Source of the DNA: Costus lasius
Lineage: Eukaryota > Streptophyta > Magnoliopsida > Zingiberales > Costaceae
Length of the DNA stretch: 64,000 nt
NCBI GenBank assembly: GCA_027563935.2
Contig: CM050450.1
Location: 7,671,957 to 7,735,956 of the forward strand
Direction of reading: 5' to 3'
In this document: in pieces, positions 10,101-23,700 of the stretch
Layout of the letters: the number at the start of each line of letters is the position of its first letter
How positions within the stretch are numbered: the stretch's first letter is position 1
Notes under the pieces: generated by a model
The model's input: the letters and a program-made list of their open reading frames with translations, nothing else
Told to the model about the DNA's origin: nothing
Database searches by the model: none
Position numbers and translations under genes: made by a program

Positions 10101-13100
10101 GGTGGAGAGAGGCGGAGCGGAGCTTAGGGCTTAGGTGGGGAAGAAAATGGAAGAGGTGAGAGAGAAGGGCTCAGAGGCGGACACGAGTGGGAGGATGCGG
10201 AGGACAAGGAACGCCAAAGGTGAAAATCGAGAGGCGGCAGAAGCGTGAATACGTTCTGATACCAAGTTGGAGAGGAAAAGATGAAAATCTATTATTGTTA
10301 GGGTAGAACGTAACATAAGTATGGATAGTTCCACATAGAAGTCCAAACCCGATAAGCCTAAGTTAAACCAGATAAGATAGGAAACCCATAATTGCTAACA
10401 GTACTTATTGATGTATAAGTGGTTAGTAAAGATTGAGTTACGTTTTGTATTTATTGATATAGTGGATTTAGTTTAATCAATAAATGTTGAAACTACCTCT
10501 CAATTTGTCACTAAGAAGAGTAAGAAGGCTAAGAATTCACCGGTAACAATTAGGTGAAAACATCAGTAAATTGATGAAATGTATTGAAGGTAAAAGTTAA
10601 TTCGAGACTATGTTACTTGATTATCCTGGTTGTACCATTCTAGAAGTTGCTACGGAATTACATTCTCTTACTAGTACTCCAACTAGTCCCAACTTGTACT
10701 TTTTTACCTCAGGCATCTTTGAGCAAAAGATGAAGAGGTCAATGTGGATGCAAATGCGTACCCCAGGGGACAAAGTGGCATAGTTAAATTATTAGTTTGA
10801 AATGGTCAAGTTTTTAGAGATCAGTTGGGTTTAAAGATAGCTAACAATGCTTTATTTATTTATGTTTCATGTATGTTACCATGGCATTTACAAACTTGTG
10901 ACAATTGATATTTATGTATGATGGTTGTGTTTTATTTATACATGTTTGACGAATACTTGTGTTATTTATACATTATAAATAATGTACCATGTGTTGATTT
11001 TTCTTATCAATTTTTGATAAAAATGTTTGTTTGCTTTAATAGATACAAGGTTCGCAAAACTAGTCCGGCGACTCGGTCCGGTGGCTCACCGGACTGATAC
11101 TCACTGGACCAGTATAGTACCGGTACCATACCGTACGTACCGGATGGCAACAGGCAGCAGAAGCTTCAGGCGGTGAAGTTTTGATCGAAGTTTCCAGCAG
11201 CAGCGATCGAAGCTTCCAGCAGTAGCGGAAGTTTCAAACTTCCAGGTTTAAAACTTGTGCCGCTGCCCACTGCCGCCCACTGCCTCCCTTCGCCATCCAC
11301 CCTGGAGCCGTGCTCCAACCGCTATTCCGAGTCCGATCGCTGCCCGGACCGGTACCGTACCATACAAACCATATGGTATGGTACGATTTTGCGAACCTTG
11401 AATAGATGTAAACTATACACCTTTTGGATCTTCTATTGATGATATTGATAATGATGTTATAGAAAATGTTGAAGCTTTACTTATTAATTATTGACTAGTG
11501 TTTCGATGTACAACTGCTCAGATTAGATATTACTATAAAAAATATATATCAAAATTCCCTGGTATGATATCTGATTATACTATAAGGTGGATGTTAGCAA
11601 TATTAGAAGGCCACCGAAAGCAAAAGGCTGATGAGAATGGAAAGAGATAATTTTTTACGATTAGGTAATATTCTAAAAAACTCATATGACTTAAAACCCT
11701 CCATATTTAGGGAGTTATTAAAAAGGTTAGACTTTTTATATATACATTAGCACAAGACAAACAAAAAATTTAATTTTCCAATGAAACTATTAATAGGATA
11801 TTTCATAAGGTCTTAAATTTAGTCTGTTGGGAGAAGATTTGATTAAACCAAACGATCCAAATTTTGAAGAGATTCTCCAAAAAATATTGAATAATAGTTG
11901 ATATATGCCTCATTTAAAAGTAAGTTGTAATGACTAATATTAATTTACTTTGTTACTTGATAGTAATAGTATCTAATCACTTTATATTTCTCATAGGATT
12001 GCATTAGAGCTCTTGACGACACTCATGTGAATGTTATTATACCCGTTGATAAACAAGTTCCTTTTATTGGATAAAAAGTAAGTTAATATAACATACATCG
12101 GTAATTACCATTTGATACGAAATTCACATATGTTTTAGCTGGTTTTGAGAGTACAACTCATGATAATTGTGTTTTAATAACAATGAGTAATACACCAAAA
12201 GATAAATTTCCCAAGCCTCCACTAAGTATATTCACGTTTATATAGAAATACTAATATATCTAGTCTTTCTAGTTTTAACATATTTTTCTTGTTTATCATA
12301 GGCAAATATTATTTGCCTCCTCACTACTCTCGGTGCTGCTAGATTTTGCTTCTTTTCTTCTTTGGACGAAGTGCTGCTAGTGGTGCATGAGCTTTCGCCA
12401 TTTGAGAAGAAGAGAGGAAGGAGGAACCCTTGTAGCGCACAAGCTTCCGCTTCTCTTTTCTTTGGACAAAACTTTCAGTCTCCCCTTCATCCGCAAGTGC
12501 AGTGACAAAGCTGCATACAAAGCTTGCTGCTCGTGCCACTTCTTGACGGAGAGTAGAGGGATCTGTCATTTCTTCTTACTTTCTTTCTTTTCCTCTACTA
12601 CTCCCCCAAACCATCCAATTTCCTCAGGACCACTACCATGTTTCGAACCAAGTTCTCAAACTTTTGTGCGGTGCTAGAAGAACATTTGTCAAATGATGAA
12701 ATGGATAAGTCTGAGTCAAGCTAATTATAATGTGATTCCTAATGTTCGTAATTAAATTGCAATTAGTTTGATGGAATAAAGAAGTTAGGAAATGTATGTT
12801 TATATATTTGTGTAATATGAATTTAACTATTTAGAATTGTATAGGACTAAGTTATAATGTTATAAAATTTTGTGTAATGTAAATTTAAATATTTAATGAT
12901 GTATATTGTATAGTGGTCAGCTTTAACATTCTCCAGTGTTTACATAATAATCCGCCCAAGACATCACAACTTTTCACCTAAAGTACTCTCATATAACCCT
13001 TATCCAATTAGTAGAATCCCAATAGCACAGCTCCACCAAATGCATTGAAAAGTGATTTGAGTAAATTTGAGAGGTTCGTAGAATTCTCAGGCGAACCATG

Positions 13101-14677
13101 TGCTTGGCTAACCAAGTCATTTAGACGCGAGGGATTAGCACTCTACGGACAAAGATAATTTAGGCTAAATGCTTTCTACTTTAATCACTTGGGCACACGA
13201 TGACTAGTGGAAATTACTTGAATATTAGATGGCTCAAAATGATACATAACCTCAGTCACACCCTAGAGCTACTTGAGTAAACACCCTATGATCATAACTC
13301 CGCAAGAAGACAACAAAGGAGCAATAAAGAAAGCTAGCTCGTGCTAACAAATGTGTAATATGTATTATATTTTATCACAACCACCTTCACCAATGGCTAA
13401 CCACAAAAGAAATGTCATTGTTGACTATTAACTGGCAGCATAGCCTATAATGCTGCAACCGGCCACTAGCTAAACTAACTTTGCCTTTAGCCATCAACAC
13501 AACAAGAATTGTCACTTAAAGCATTTATTACCTCCATAAGACCGATAAGGACATAAAATTAGGAAGTTGTCCTCTACCGTAAGTACCAGTGTACCACTAC
13601 TCTCTTTAGTACGAGAGAGGGTACTCCTCTGCCTCCATTTCACATACTTAGCTTACTATAAGCTTTCTCTTTCATCCAATAACCTCCATTGACTTTAGTA
13701 GCACTAATGGTAGAAAGACCGAACACAATTCTCAGCACATCTTTATGCAAGCTCAGCGCAAGGAAGAAAGGTGGTGCTGAGTAGTTTGATTCATTTTGAT
13801 CAAACAAACCAGGTCAAATCTGAGTCCAATCACTCAGCAAAGCCTATTCTAATCAACAACAAGAAGGATTAGCATTATGAAGAACAAGTTCGCACAGTTA
13901 GGAAAACCAAGCACTGTACAAGCCTTGATATGAGTCCAGGACTATTATTTCTGTTACTCCAGGCAAGCCTACTCGCTTCCTTTTCTTAATTTTCAAAATT
14001 CACATATTCATAACACAAAAAAATGGATTGAAGTTTCAGATCATGGGCATAAAGAACAATCTACAGATAAAATAAGCTGTACTTAAAGAGTAAGGAATGA
14101 TAATCTTTTGTGGAATGTTGAACAACTGTTTCCCCGGACTCCCACTACCTCTAATCTTAGAATACAGGACCCATAAGCATGATCCTTCAGCACGCATGTA
14201 ATGCCAGGACATCAGACTAGTAACCAAGGGGAGTAAACAAATATACTTTAGATGGATACTTACATCAAGCTTCTCCTGCCGCTGTGCAAGCTTTTCTCTT
14301 GCATGAGCAGCTGCTGCAGTCGCATCCTGTATAGTAATGAATGAATGATTAGGTTTAGCAGGGAAAATTACAAACAAGGGATAGCTGCAGCAAAGAATTT
14401 TACCCCCTTAAATTTATATTGTGTCAGAATTTCTTGAGTTGTTCTCATTCTTGGTTTTACATCCTTTGTTGATCCGTGAAATAGCTTTTCTCTTTCCATC
14501 TCATCTGGAGTAAAACATGGAATGTGCCAATGTATCAGTTTAAACTACTTGGAACACTTTTTGTAGAGAATAGAAATGGCTACCTTTCTTATTCATCTTG
14601 TGTGCAGCAGTTGATGTAGATGGTTTGGGAGGATCATCAATCTCGATGTCATCTGCAAAAGAATAAGGTGAGAGAAC

Positions 14678-14727
<50 letters not shown>

Positions 14728-17700
14728 AAAGGAGAGAGAACCTATGCACAGTTCATCAACTTCTTCACCACTAAAAATAGTGGTTGGTTGGTCTGAGAAC
14801 GGGAACCTTGAAAATAATTCCTCCAACTGTTTGGAGGAACTGTAGCAAGGTATTTGATCATTATTAACATCATCTATCTCTGTTTTACTCCCTTTAAGTC
14901 CTTTTAAGATGCCACCAAGTATCCCAGGAGAGGTACTCTGGAGCAGCACAGCCATGTTAGCAACGCACAAGACAAAAGGAAACAGTTATTGTACAGTTCT
15001 TCAAAAAACAGTGACCTGTCTTTTCTTCAGATCTATGGAGTGATTAATGGCAGCAGCTGCTGCTGCTGCGAGAACTTTATCATGAAGACAAGGCATGGAT
15101 TCTGCAAACCTAGAATTTTAAAAAAAGAAACAATCAATATCTAGAGAACATTTTCTAAAATTAACAGTCGCTCATTAGTAGCAGGAAAAATGTGAAATAC
15201 CTGGATTGATTATCCAAAAAAGAGATGAAAGCAACTTCTGAACCATTGACCTGAGATTTCCCCAAAATATATTGACTAACTAATTAGTAAAAATAAAATG
15301 TAAACTCAGATCAGGTTCCGGAGCAACAGGGGTTAACTAACAGAACTGAGATAAGCAAACCAGTCCATTTTCTTGTATGCAAGAATCGTATTTCATTCTA
15401 TTAGCAAATGTTTTTGCATATATATTCTCCTTTCTTATTGTTCATTCATAAGTTCTGAAATCAATCAAGTCGTTCATATTATTATAGCACAAAATATACC
15501 ATCTTTAGTACAATGTGGTTAAATAAATCTATTCGAGGGCAGTAAATGTACCTTAATACCTAATCAAGAAAGAGAGGAAACAGGAAAAGGTCGTAGCCTG
15601 ATTTTTTTCCCAACAGTAAAGTAAACCACACAGAAAATTCTAGTTAAGCAGCAACGTGAACATCCAAACATCAGGCTACATGGTGATGACCGATTCCCTC
15701 ATCTTCTTCTTGGACACAGATCAAAACAAGAAACCAATTTATCTGGCTTGTTTGGTCAAGTTCGCAAATGTGTAATAAATAATAACTATTTTTTTTTTCA
15801 TTTTTAAATGGACAAGATAATCCAATCCATAAAAAATCTCGAGGATGGAAAAACCAGAGGAGCCTAATAAAATATATAATTTAAATATTATATAAATGAT
15901 TTGCCCTTGATGTGTATTTGAAACAACTCACTTATTGTCCGTCAGTGTAAACAAACAAATCAATTCAATAAACTTCATCCAAGGTTTTCAAATTAAGTCT
16001 AATACCACTGTACCAGTCTAGTGTTGGACTGGGTGTGTACCAACATACAATACTAGTTAGTAGTTAGTACTGCCCAACACACACACACATATATATATAT
16101 ATAGTACTAGATCAATATCAATACCTGTATCAAGCGGTGCAGTAGTTATAAGTTTTTAAATCCATGACTTCGAAAACTCGTAATATGTATATTTAACCAT
16201 ACAAGTTTCCAATTTTCAAAAAATCACTTTTCAAAGTCATTGATGCCACTAATTAGTTAAGGAAAACGTGAAGGAGTTTCAACCAGAAGATTTAAGTTTA
16301 CAGGTTATTTAATTTGAGCATTTTATTAGAAAAATACCCATTTCCAAGAAGCATTAAGAAATATGAAGTCTTCTAAACATTTCAAATGTGGAAGTTTGAG
16401 AATGCGTTAGTGAACATACTTACCATAGCAATCTGCCCGTCATCAGAGGAACTCATGGTTTTATCCATGTTCGTCTTGAAGCTCCATCTTAGAATAGACA
16501 TCAAGGAGTTTTTTGCTTTAATATCCAGACCAGGCAAAACCCTGTTAAAGACAAGTGAAGATAATTAGACATTATAATCCAAAAGATAAGTGGTATATTG
16601 ATCATAAAAGCAAGAAATCGGTGACGTAGATAGAAATGATCAACTAGTTATTTACCTTAGTTCAATGGTTCCATCCTCCAGTAGAAGTATTAGACCAGAT
16701 ACCTTTCCATCTACCTTGAAAGTCATTGACCAACAAATTCGTTGGGCTACACTCACCTTATGAACAAAGTTACTACTACCCTAAAAATTTAGGAAAGATT
16801 TTTTTCAGATTTAGTAATGCACAGAAGCATAAATAGCATACAAGGATAAGAGCAGCACACCTCCATAAGAGATTTTAATGAATACAAGCACAGAGCATCT
16901 GCAAAACATAATATTAGTAATGGATCTGTTAATATTTCACAATTGTATACAGCATCCCCTAGGTGGTCGCCTTTAGGTTCGTTTGCTTCTCTCGATTCAG
17001 GATTATCACTTCTCTCATGTCCACTTTGAGACGTCTCATCTGGCAGATTCCGGGAGCAATTCTCAAGATCAGTGGGTGCATCTGATGCTGTGGTGCTCCC
17101 ATCTACATACGAAAATTTCATAGGAGTTATCAACTATTCAAAATGGAATATACTCAATATAGGATTAATCACTTGTTAATGCATTTATTAACTACATACC
17201 AACGACATGCATGGTAATCGCCACAGAGTCCTTCTTTGGTTGCACTTTTCTGGAGCATATAATATCCCCAGTTTTGCTATCAATAATTGTGATTTGTGAA
17301 TCCCCGGAGAGAATGAGTACCACCTCTTTAGGGTTTGTTAGAGTGCATGGATTCAGCTTCTTTGGACTGTTCACTCGATGAATATGCTGGGAAACAACAT
17401 GAATGCTTATTGAAATGACTGCTGAGTTTTCTCCAGCTGTGCAATCTTTACAGAACAGTACAGATAGTGATGGCATATCAAGCATCAATACCTGAAACGT
17501 AGCCATAATGGTATCAGATCATTAAAACTTTGAAGCTTTCTGACAACATCTCTTAAGAAAAAGAAAATGAAAAAACATCTAAATGTACCTGACCACTTTG
17601 AAACCCTACAGCAATGTTGTTCCCTGAACCTGTAAACTCGATGGTTTGAACGGGAGAATTTAAGATATGAAAGGCTGCAATGCAATGAAACCCTTGTCCA

Positions 17701-20700
17701 TGTTGAACCATATGAACTGCACATTAAAATTGAAAATCAGTGAAGAGAAAAGTAACTTATATTCCATGACATGTATTTGCCAGGACAGGGACAAGTTAAA
17801 TTAAGGAAAAAAAAAGGCACTGTTTCAAATTATTCAAGATATTTACAATAAACCAGATGGCACAAACTATTTCCCGATAAGATTCCATATTGACTATCTA
17901 AAGTTTAACATTCTATCTTTGACTTTAAATGTCACTCTTCAATTTGACAAACTAATATCATGAAAACTTCCTGAATGATAGAGCCAGCAACATTTATTGG
18001 GTGAACATGCATTAAAAAAAAAGAAGATTCACAGTTCACATCTCGACATGTTGAGCTACTATATTCAAAACAACTTATCGAGAAATGAGATGGCTCATGA
18101 ACACAGAAGATTGTTTGACACGTAAAGGCATTTTTAGAGGCAAAAATATTTTTTTTGCGACGCATTTACTACCATAATTAGCATTTACCTGTAATAATCT
18201 ATCTCAAATTCTATTTTATGCCAAACCGGGAAAGCACTAGTCATATTATGCCCCAGCGGCTGAAGCTTGACCACTTTTGATAATTGAAAAGGGAACTCGA
18301 AGAAAATTTATTGAAATACCATCAAAATAGAGGGTGAAAGTATCATTTGTTAGAATAAATTAATAAGTGAACTAGGGTACTTTTTGTTAGTTGTATCCAA
18401 AAAGATCTTTGTTCCACCCATTGCAGAGTGAAAAAAGAGACCTATCAGTTCAACTATGCATAACACCACCATCTTACAAGCAGTCTGTTATAATTTTATA
18501 TTATGCATAATTGCAAAAACCCATAACAATCGCATATCCTCCTCGTCCACTATATAATTAGCATTTGAATAGGACTCAATTTTAATATTTTTCATGCCTC
18601 TTATATAATAGACCTTTCCTAGGTAACCCTTTAAGATAATGCATAATACAAATAATACTTTCCCAAAATAAATTTTAGGCTCTTGCACTTGCTGGCTCAC
18701 AATATCTACAACCAAGGTTTGCATTATTGGTCCGATTAGTGCTACAGTACTATCAACTATACCGAAACATTACCTACAACAAAAGAAACATCATGTTTAA
18801 CGATATTGTGATGTGTAAGTCCTTCCAAATAATTATACGTACTAGAATCAGCTCCCTTATAAGAACCTATATGACTAAAGGTGTTGTATCAAATAATTCA
18901 CAGCCAATTAGTCTTGTTTAATTTAGTAGGTTCCTGGCATATTTCGTTTTGAAGCAATACATTCTCTGAGCTTAATAAGCAACCTCAACACCTAGAAAGT
19001 AGTGACGTTCTAAGATATTTTATTATTATAAATATCACTTCTATTAGCAAAATGTCGTCAACATAGATAAAGAAAATAATGTTTGAAAGGCTCAGATGAA
19101 CAAAAACTGTGTGGTCTGACACTACAATGAAAACCTACAAAACTAATAACCTAAGAGCATGTACTGCCCAGCATGGGTACCCATACAAAGTCGGTCTTGT
19201 ATCAATATATATAGTAGTGATATTGATTCAGTATAGTTGGTACCATGTGTCAATAACAACCGTTACATGTACCAATCAAATAGTGGACTGGTATATCGAT
19301 ATGACTCGGCATTTAAAACCATCCACCAATGACCAAACAAGTAATAGCCCAGGGAAAAAAATCAGACAAAATTAAGTCAGGCAACATACTAAAAGTTATC
19401 AAAAAAAGTCAGCACCATAAGTCAAGAGTATAATAATTTGCAACAATGCCTTGTACCGACCATCAGAATGGTACTTGACAGTTGACATTATACAGTAACC
19501 AATCAACATGGCAAATATCAAGAGGAAAAGGTACAAGCGATTAGGTGCATCATGAGCATAGTGTACAAATCTTTATCCATTGCATGCTTGCTTCCATGCA
19601 AAATCTAGTATAACTTCATTAAATAATTTAGGAATGTCTAGTGAAGAAAACAAAGAAAAGACAGAAAGAGAATCAAATAAACGATCATAAAAAACATAAT
19701 AGAATAAAAGATGAATGGTGAATTTGCAAATTGCAATCAGAAGTTCAGATTTAGATAAAGGAGGAAGATTTGTAGAAGCCAATGATGGTAGGAATAGAAT
19801 ATGAAAATGATGACAATGACATATTGATAAATCTATTTAGGTGCTTATAGATATTAGGTGGATGGTGGAGGTGATATAGAGGGGCAGGTGGGAGCGATAT
19901 AGAAAAACCTAGAGACGTAGGGGGGAGGTGGCACGTAAATGGTATAGAGGAACTGGGATCATAATATAGAAAAGGCGTAGGGGATGGCATTAGCACCATG
20001 GGGAGAATAACACGGGAACTCAAAGAACAAGGCATTCTCATAAACAAAGACATGTTGAGTTAGTGGACCAAGATAACAATAGTCTTTTTGGTTTGAAGAT
20101 ATCCAAGAAACACAATCAACCACTCAAGGATTAAATTTGTCAAATATAGAACACATGAACAAAGCAAAGATAACCAAATAACCTAGGAGTGATGGAGAAA
20201 GGGGTTTAACTAGAATAAAGAGCATCATGAGAACTAAATGTTGTGGAACACAGAATGTATACACAACTAATAACATGACAGGAGATAAAATCATCACCCT
20301 ATTAAGTATGAGACACATGCATGTAAAATAATGTAACATGAGCAATGCCAAGATAGCAACAACTTTAACGCTTAGTGATACCAATTTGTTGTGATGTGTA
20401 AAGACAAGTAGTTTGATGTATGATGCAAGAAGACTAGCAATACGCATGAAAAAAATATAGGTTTCGATTTTTCTCATAAAAGAATTTGAATAAATGAAGG
20501 ATCTTGGATGGGCTCTTAAAAAAATAAAGAAAATCATACAAAAGAAATCATTAATATAATTAACAGAATATCTAAAAAACTAAAACCATCCAGAGTACTC
20601 ATCAGATTTCAGCATAAACTGTAGCAAAGGAAGTCGAGCCTCAACAATTAGAACTCAAAGGGATGGTCAAGATAATGTTTTCCATGATAACGAGCATCAC

Positions 20701-23700
20701 AGATGACTCAACTCTAAAGATAAAATTGCTGATAATGCCGAAGCGGATAGTGGTGATAGTATTATATGAGAGACGTGGATGGCAAAGCAAAAAAAAAAGT
20801 GTCGGACAACCCAACAAAATGTACACACCACCAGTTTCAAAAATCCACCAATCATAACTTTCATTTGTGAATCATCAAAGGTGCATAAGAACTAAGAGGC
20901 ACAAAATATCAAATAGCTATTCAAAATACAAGTGAGAGAACTAATAGATAAAGATTAACAGAAATGTGAAACATATAGACCATCAGAGAAGGAGAAATTT
21001 GTTTTAATGCTGTCAGAGCCCGTACCACAGAGAACCAACTCCAATAAGCACTGGAGGACAAGAAGTTCATGTATCAATTTGTCTTTGATTGCATATGGAG
21101 CTCTCTGGATTTTAGATTCGGAACTTGTTGCCCTTATTGCTTATGTTTACATCTACGCCCTAATCAAAAGTACCATATTCAAATTTTGTAAGTGCAAATA
21201 CCTGTACATACGGCTGAGTCTAAAATTAGTACAGTAAGGACCAATATTAGAGATTAGCAGCGTTATGTTCCACATCTCGATAACAAGATTCACCTTGATC
21301 CAAACTCAAATAAATACAATCTTGTGAATCAACACTACTTGTCTTGACAGGCTGATGATAATGATGGCAATGGCATTAGTACTGGATATTGATAACCCAT
21401 TAAACTGATACATGCCTCTTGTAGCACCTTGTAGAGAACAAAACTTTAAACTTCGCCAATTAGTTTCTTCATAAAGTTTCTCTCGGATATTAAAGTGGTT
21501 GATAGTTGTTCTGGTTTGCAATGCCCTGGTAGAGGAGTAACTAACATTCTGATGATATACTCTACCCAGTGGAGGCTGAAATTCATTTAATGCTCTTGCA
21601 TCTACTCAGGAAATGTCTGTTCATTCAATTATTACGCTTATTTAGCCTTTAAATTTAATTATATGAGTAACTGATTCTTGGCTTCAATATTTCCCACAAT
21701 TCCCATTCAAATCATGATGATTGGAAATCCATCAAAAACGGGTGCAAATATCAGCATTGAAGAACCACAAAATGGCATCTTGAATCATCCAAGAATTGAC
21801 AATTAATATTGAAAGAAAATATTGTTGCACCTGGATCGCAGTATAACGTTACCTTCATGGTTAGCCTCAGTAACAAAATGGAAACTTGAACCATTGCTGT
21901 TCTCTTGAAGCTTATAGATGCGAACCTATTTATTGACATGAACAAGACTAAACGAGTAAGAACTCTTCTCAACACCTTGAAACCAAATATAAAAAAAGAG
22001 ACTGATCTAACCAGACCAAATTCGTTGCCAATAGCCAAGGTCATACTTGAGGAGCAAAAGGCAACTGCTGATACTGCAGAAAATGCAACATCCGAGTCCA
22101 CTGCTGGCAACTGTAATCAAAGAGCATTTAGTAAAGAACTGGACAAGATAATTCGCATGTTTTGTTACTGACAAGACACAAACCTTTCCTTCTAACAGAA
22201 AAATAGGTACTAGGATTGGATATGTCACATCCCATATTCTCACTGATCCATCTTGATAGCCAGCGAGAAATAATTTTTCAACCTCATAATCTTGGCAGGA
22301 TACTTCCGGAGGAACCCCACCTGTCAGAGGCCACTTTGTCCCGGCAGATAAAGTGCATGAAGGTATTGTTCTAGAATGGAATTTCTAAACAAAAAGCAAA
22401 AGTTTAATGGATTACATGAACAACAAAATACACTATTATGATCATGAGAAAGCCAATCTAGATTTACAAATACCTCAAACAAAACTTTGGAAGAACTGCT
22501 GCCCTTGGATAACAAGCAAAATTTAGCAACGGTCATCTTTGGGTCAACAGTTGGTACAACAGCAGGAAAATTTTCACCTTGAGCAGATGGATCCCGACCA
22601 GATTGCAAAACAGATAAGATAGTTCCATCATAGACATTTAACTGCCCAGGATTTGTCAATACAAAAAGAGCAGCAGTGGATATTTTCTCTGATACAACAT
22701 CAGGGATCAGTATCATATCCGCAAAGGATCCATTAAGATTAAGGTTCACACGTGAGATTAACTTTAAGGTCTCTATTCCTGAGGACCATTCGAGCGTAAG
22801 AACCTGCAGGAGAAAATAATTCTTCTGATTGGTGAATGTTAACTCAAAGTTATCACATTGTTGAGTTCTTAACTTGCAAACTCCATTAAATGAATTTATC
22901 TACTCAACCTAGAAAAAATTAATTTCTCTAGCTAACAAAACTTTCATACGTGTGTTCAACTAATAGTCCTCTAATTGAAGAATTTTATAGTTCAACAGCT
23001 TGTTCACCTACTATATCAATAACCAGAGTCCTAAATTTAATAAAATTCATCCATACTGGACCAGTCAGACACTCCAACCAATGATCGACACATGGACTCC
23101 CTGCAAACTAGGTCTTTGTGTTGGAATTGTGGTATTATGTAGTAGCACAAAAAACCAAACTAGTACTAGGCATAGTTTTAAATATCAATGTTCCAGTCCA
23201 TTGTTTGACTGGTATATATACTGGTCAATACTAATATATATAATATAACGGTGAGAAACATTATCTCTAGTTCTTTATGCTAGGAAATAACAGAATAAAA
23301 ATTCTGTATAAGCTCACATATCACTCACAATTCTCTCTAAAACTCTCTTACACTCTCACAAACTCTCTTAATTAATTGTTTATGACACCAAAAAGCTAAA
23401 ATAGATTTAGTACAATAACATCTTCTAAGTTGGAGGTGCAACTCGAGTTAAGCAATATGCTAGAATATCCTGACGCTTTTGAATGCCCAAAGGTCTCATA
23501 AAGCAATCCATGAAAATCTTGAATCTGTTCCCATACAGAAGCAACGAATCATTGAGGAGTGTGAGGATTTCAACTAGCACAACATAGGCCCCACACCATA
23601 TGATCTATACCAGGGGTGCGGAGATGAAACATCTGAAAATATTGAGATGGAGACTACTATTTGAGCTAAAAATATTAAGATGGAGGTTGCTATTTGAGCT

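Larger units (their letters stand above)
4113..14263 (-). other. Intron 23 (10.2 kb), transposon-rich
   Basis: It holds a TIR element (5294-6469), a copia element (9289-10400), a hAT MITE (11046-11400) and a Harbinger transposase relic (11440-12250). Between these the sequence is AT-rich without recognisable genes. A degenerate 'TACCAGTC'-rich repeat lies at about 7070-7350. A tandem repeat with TTGAGCTCAG units lies at about 8490-8700. At 12300-12680 a moderately GC-rich stretch carries only short open frames. 12680-14263 shows nothing recognisable. Confidence 0.7.

Noticed and set aside
14540..14749. Frame rich in leucine-serine repeats (reverse strand)
   Set aside because: It translates the CT microsatellite of intron 20.
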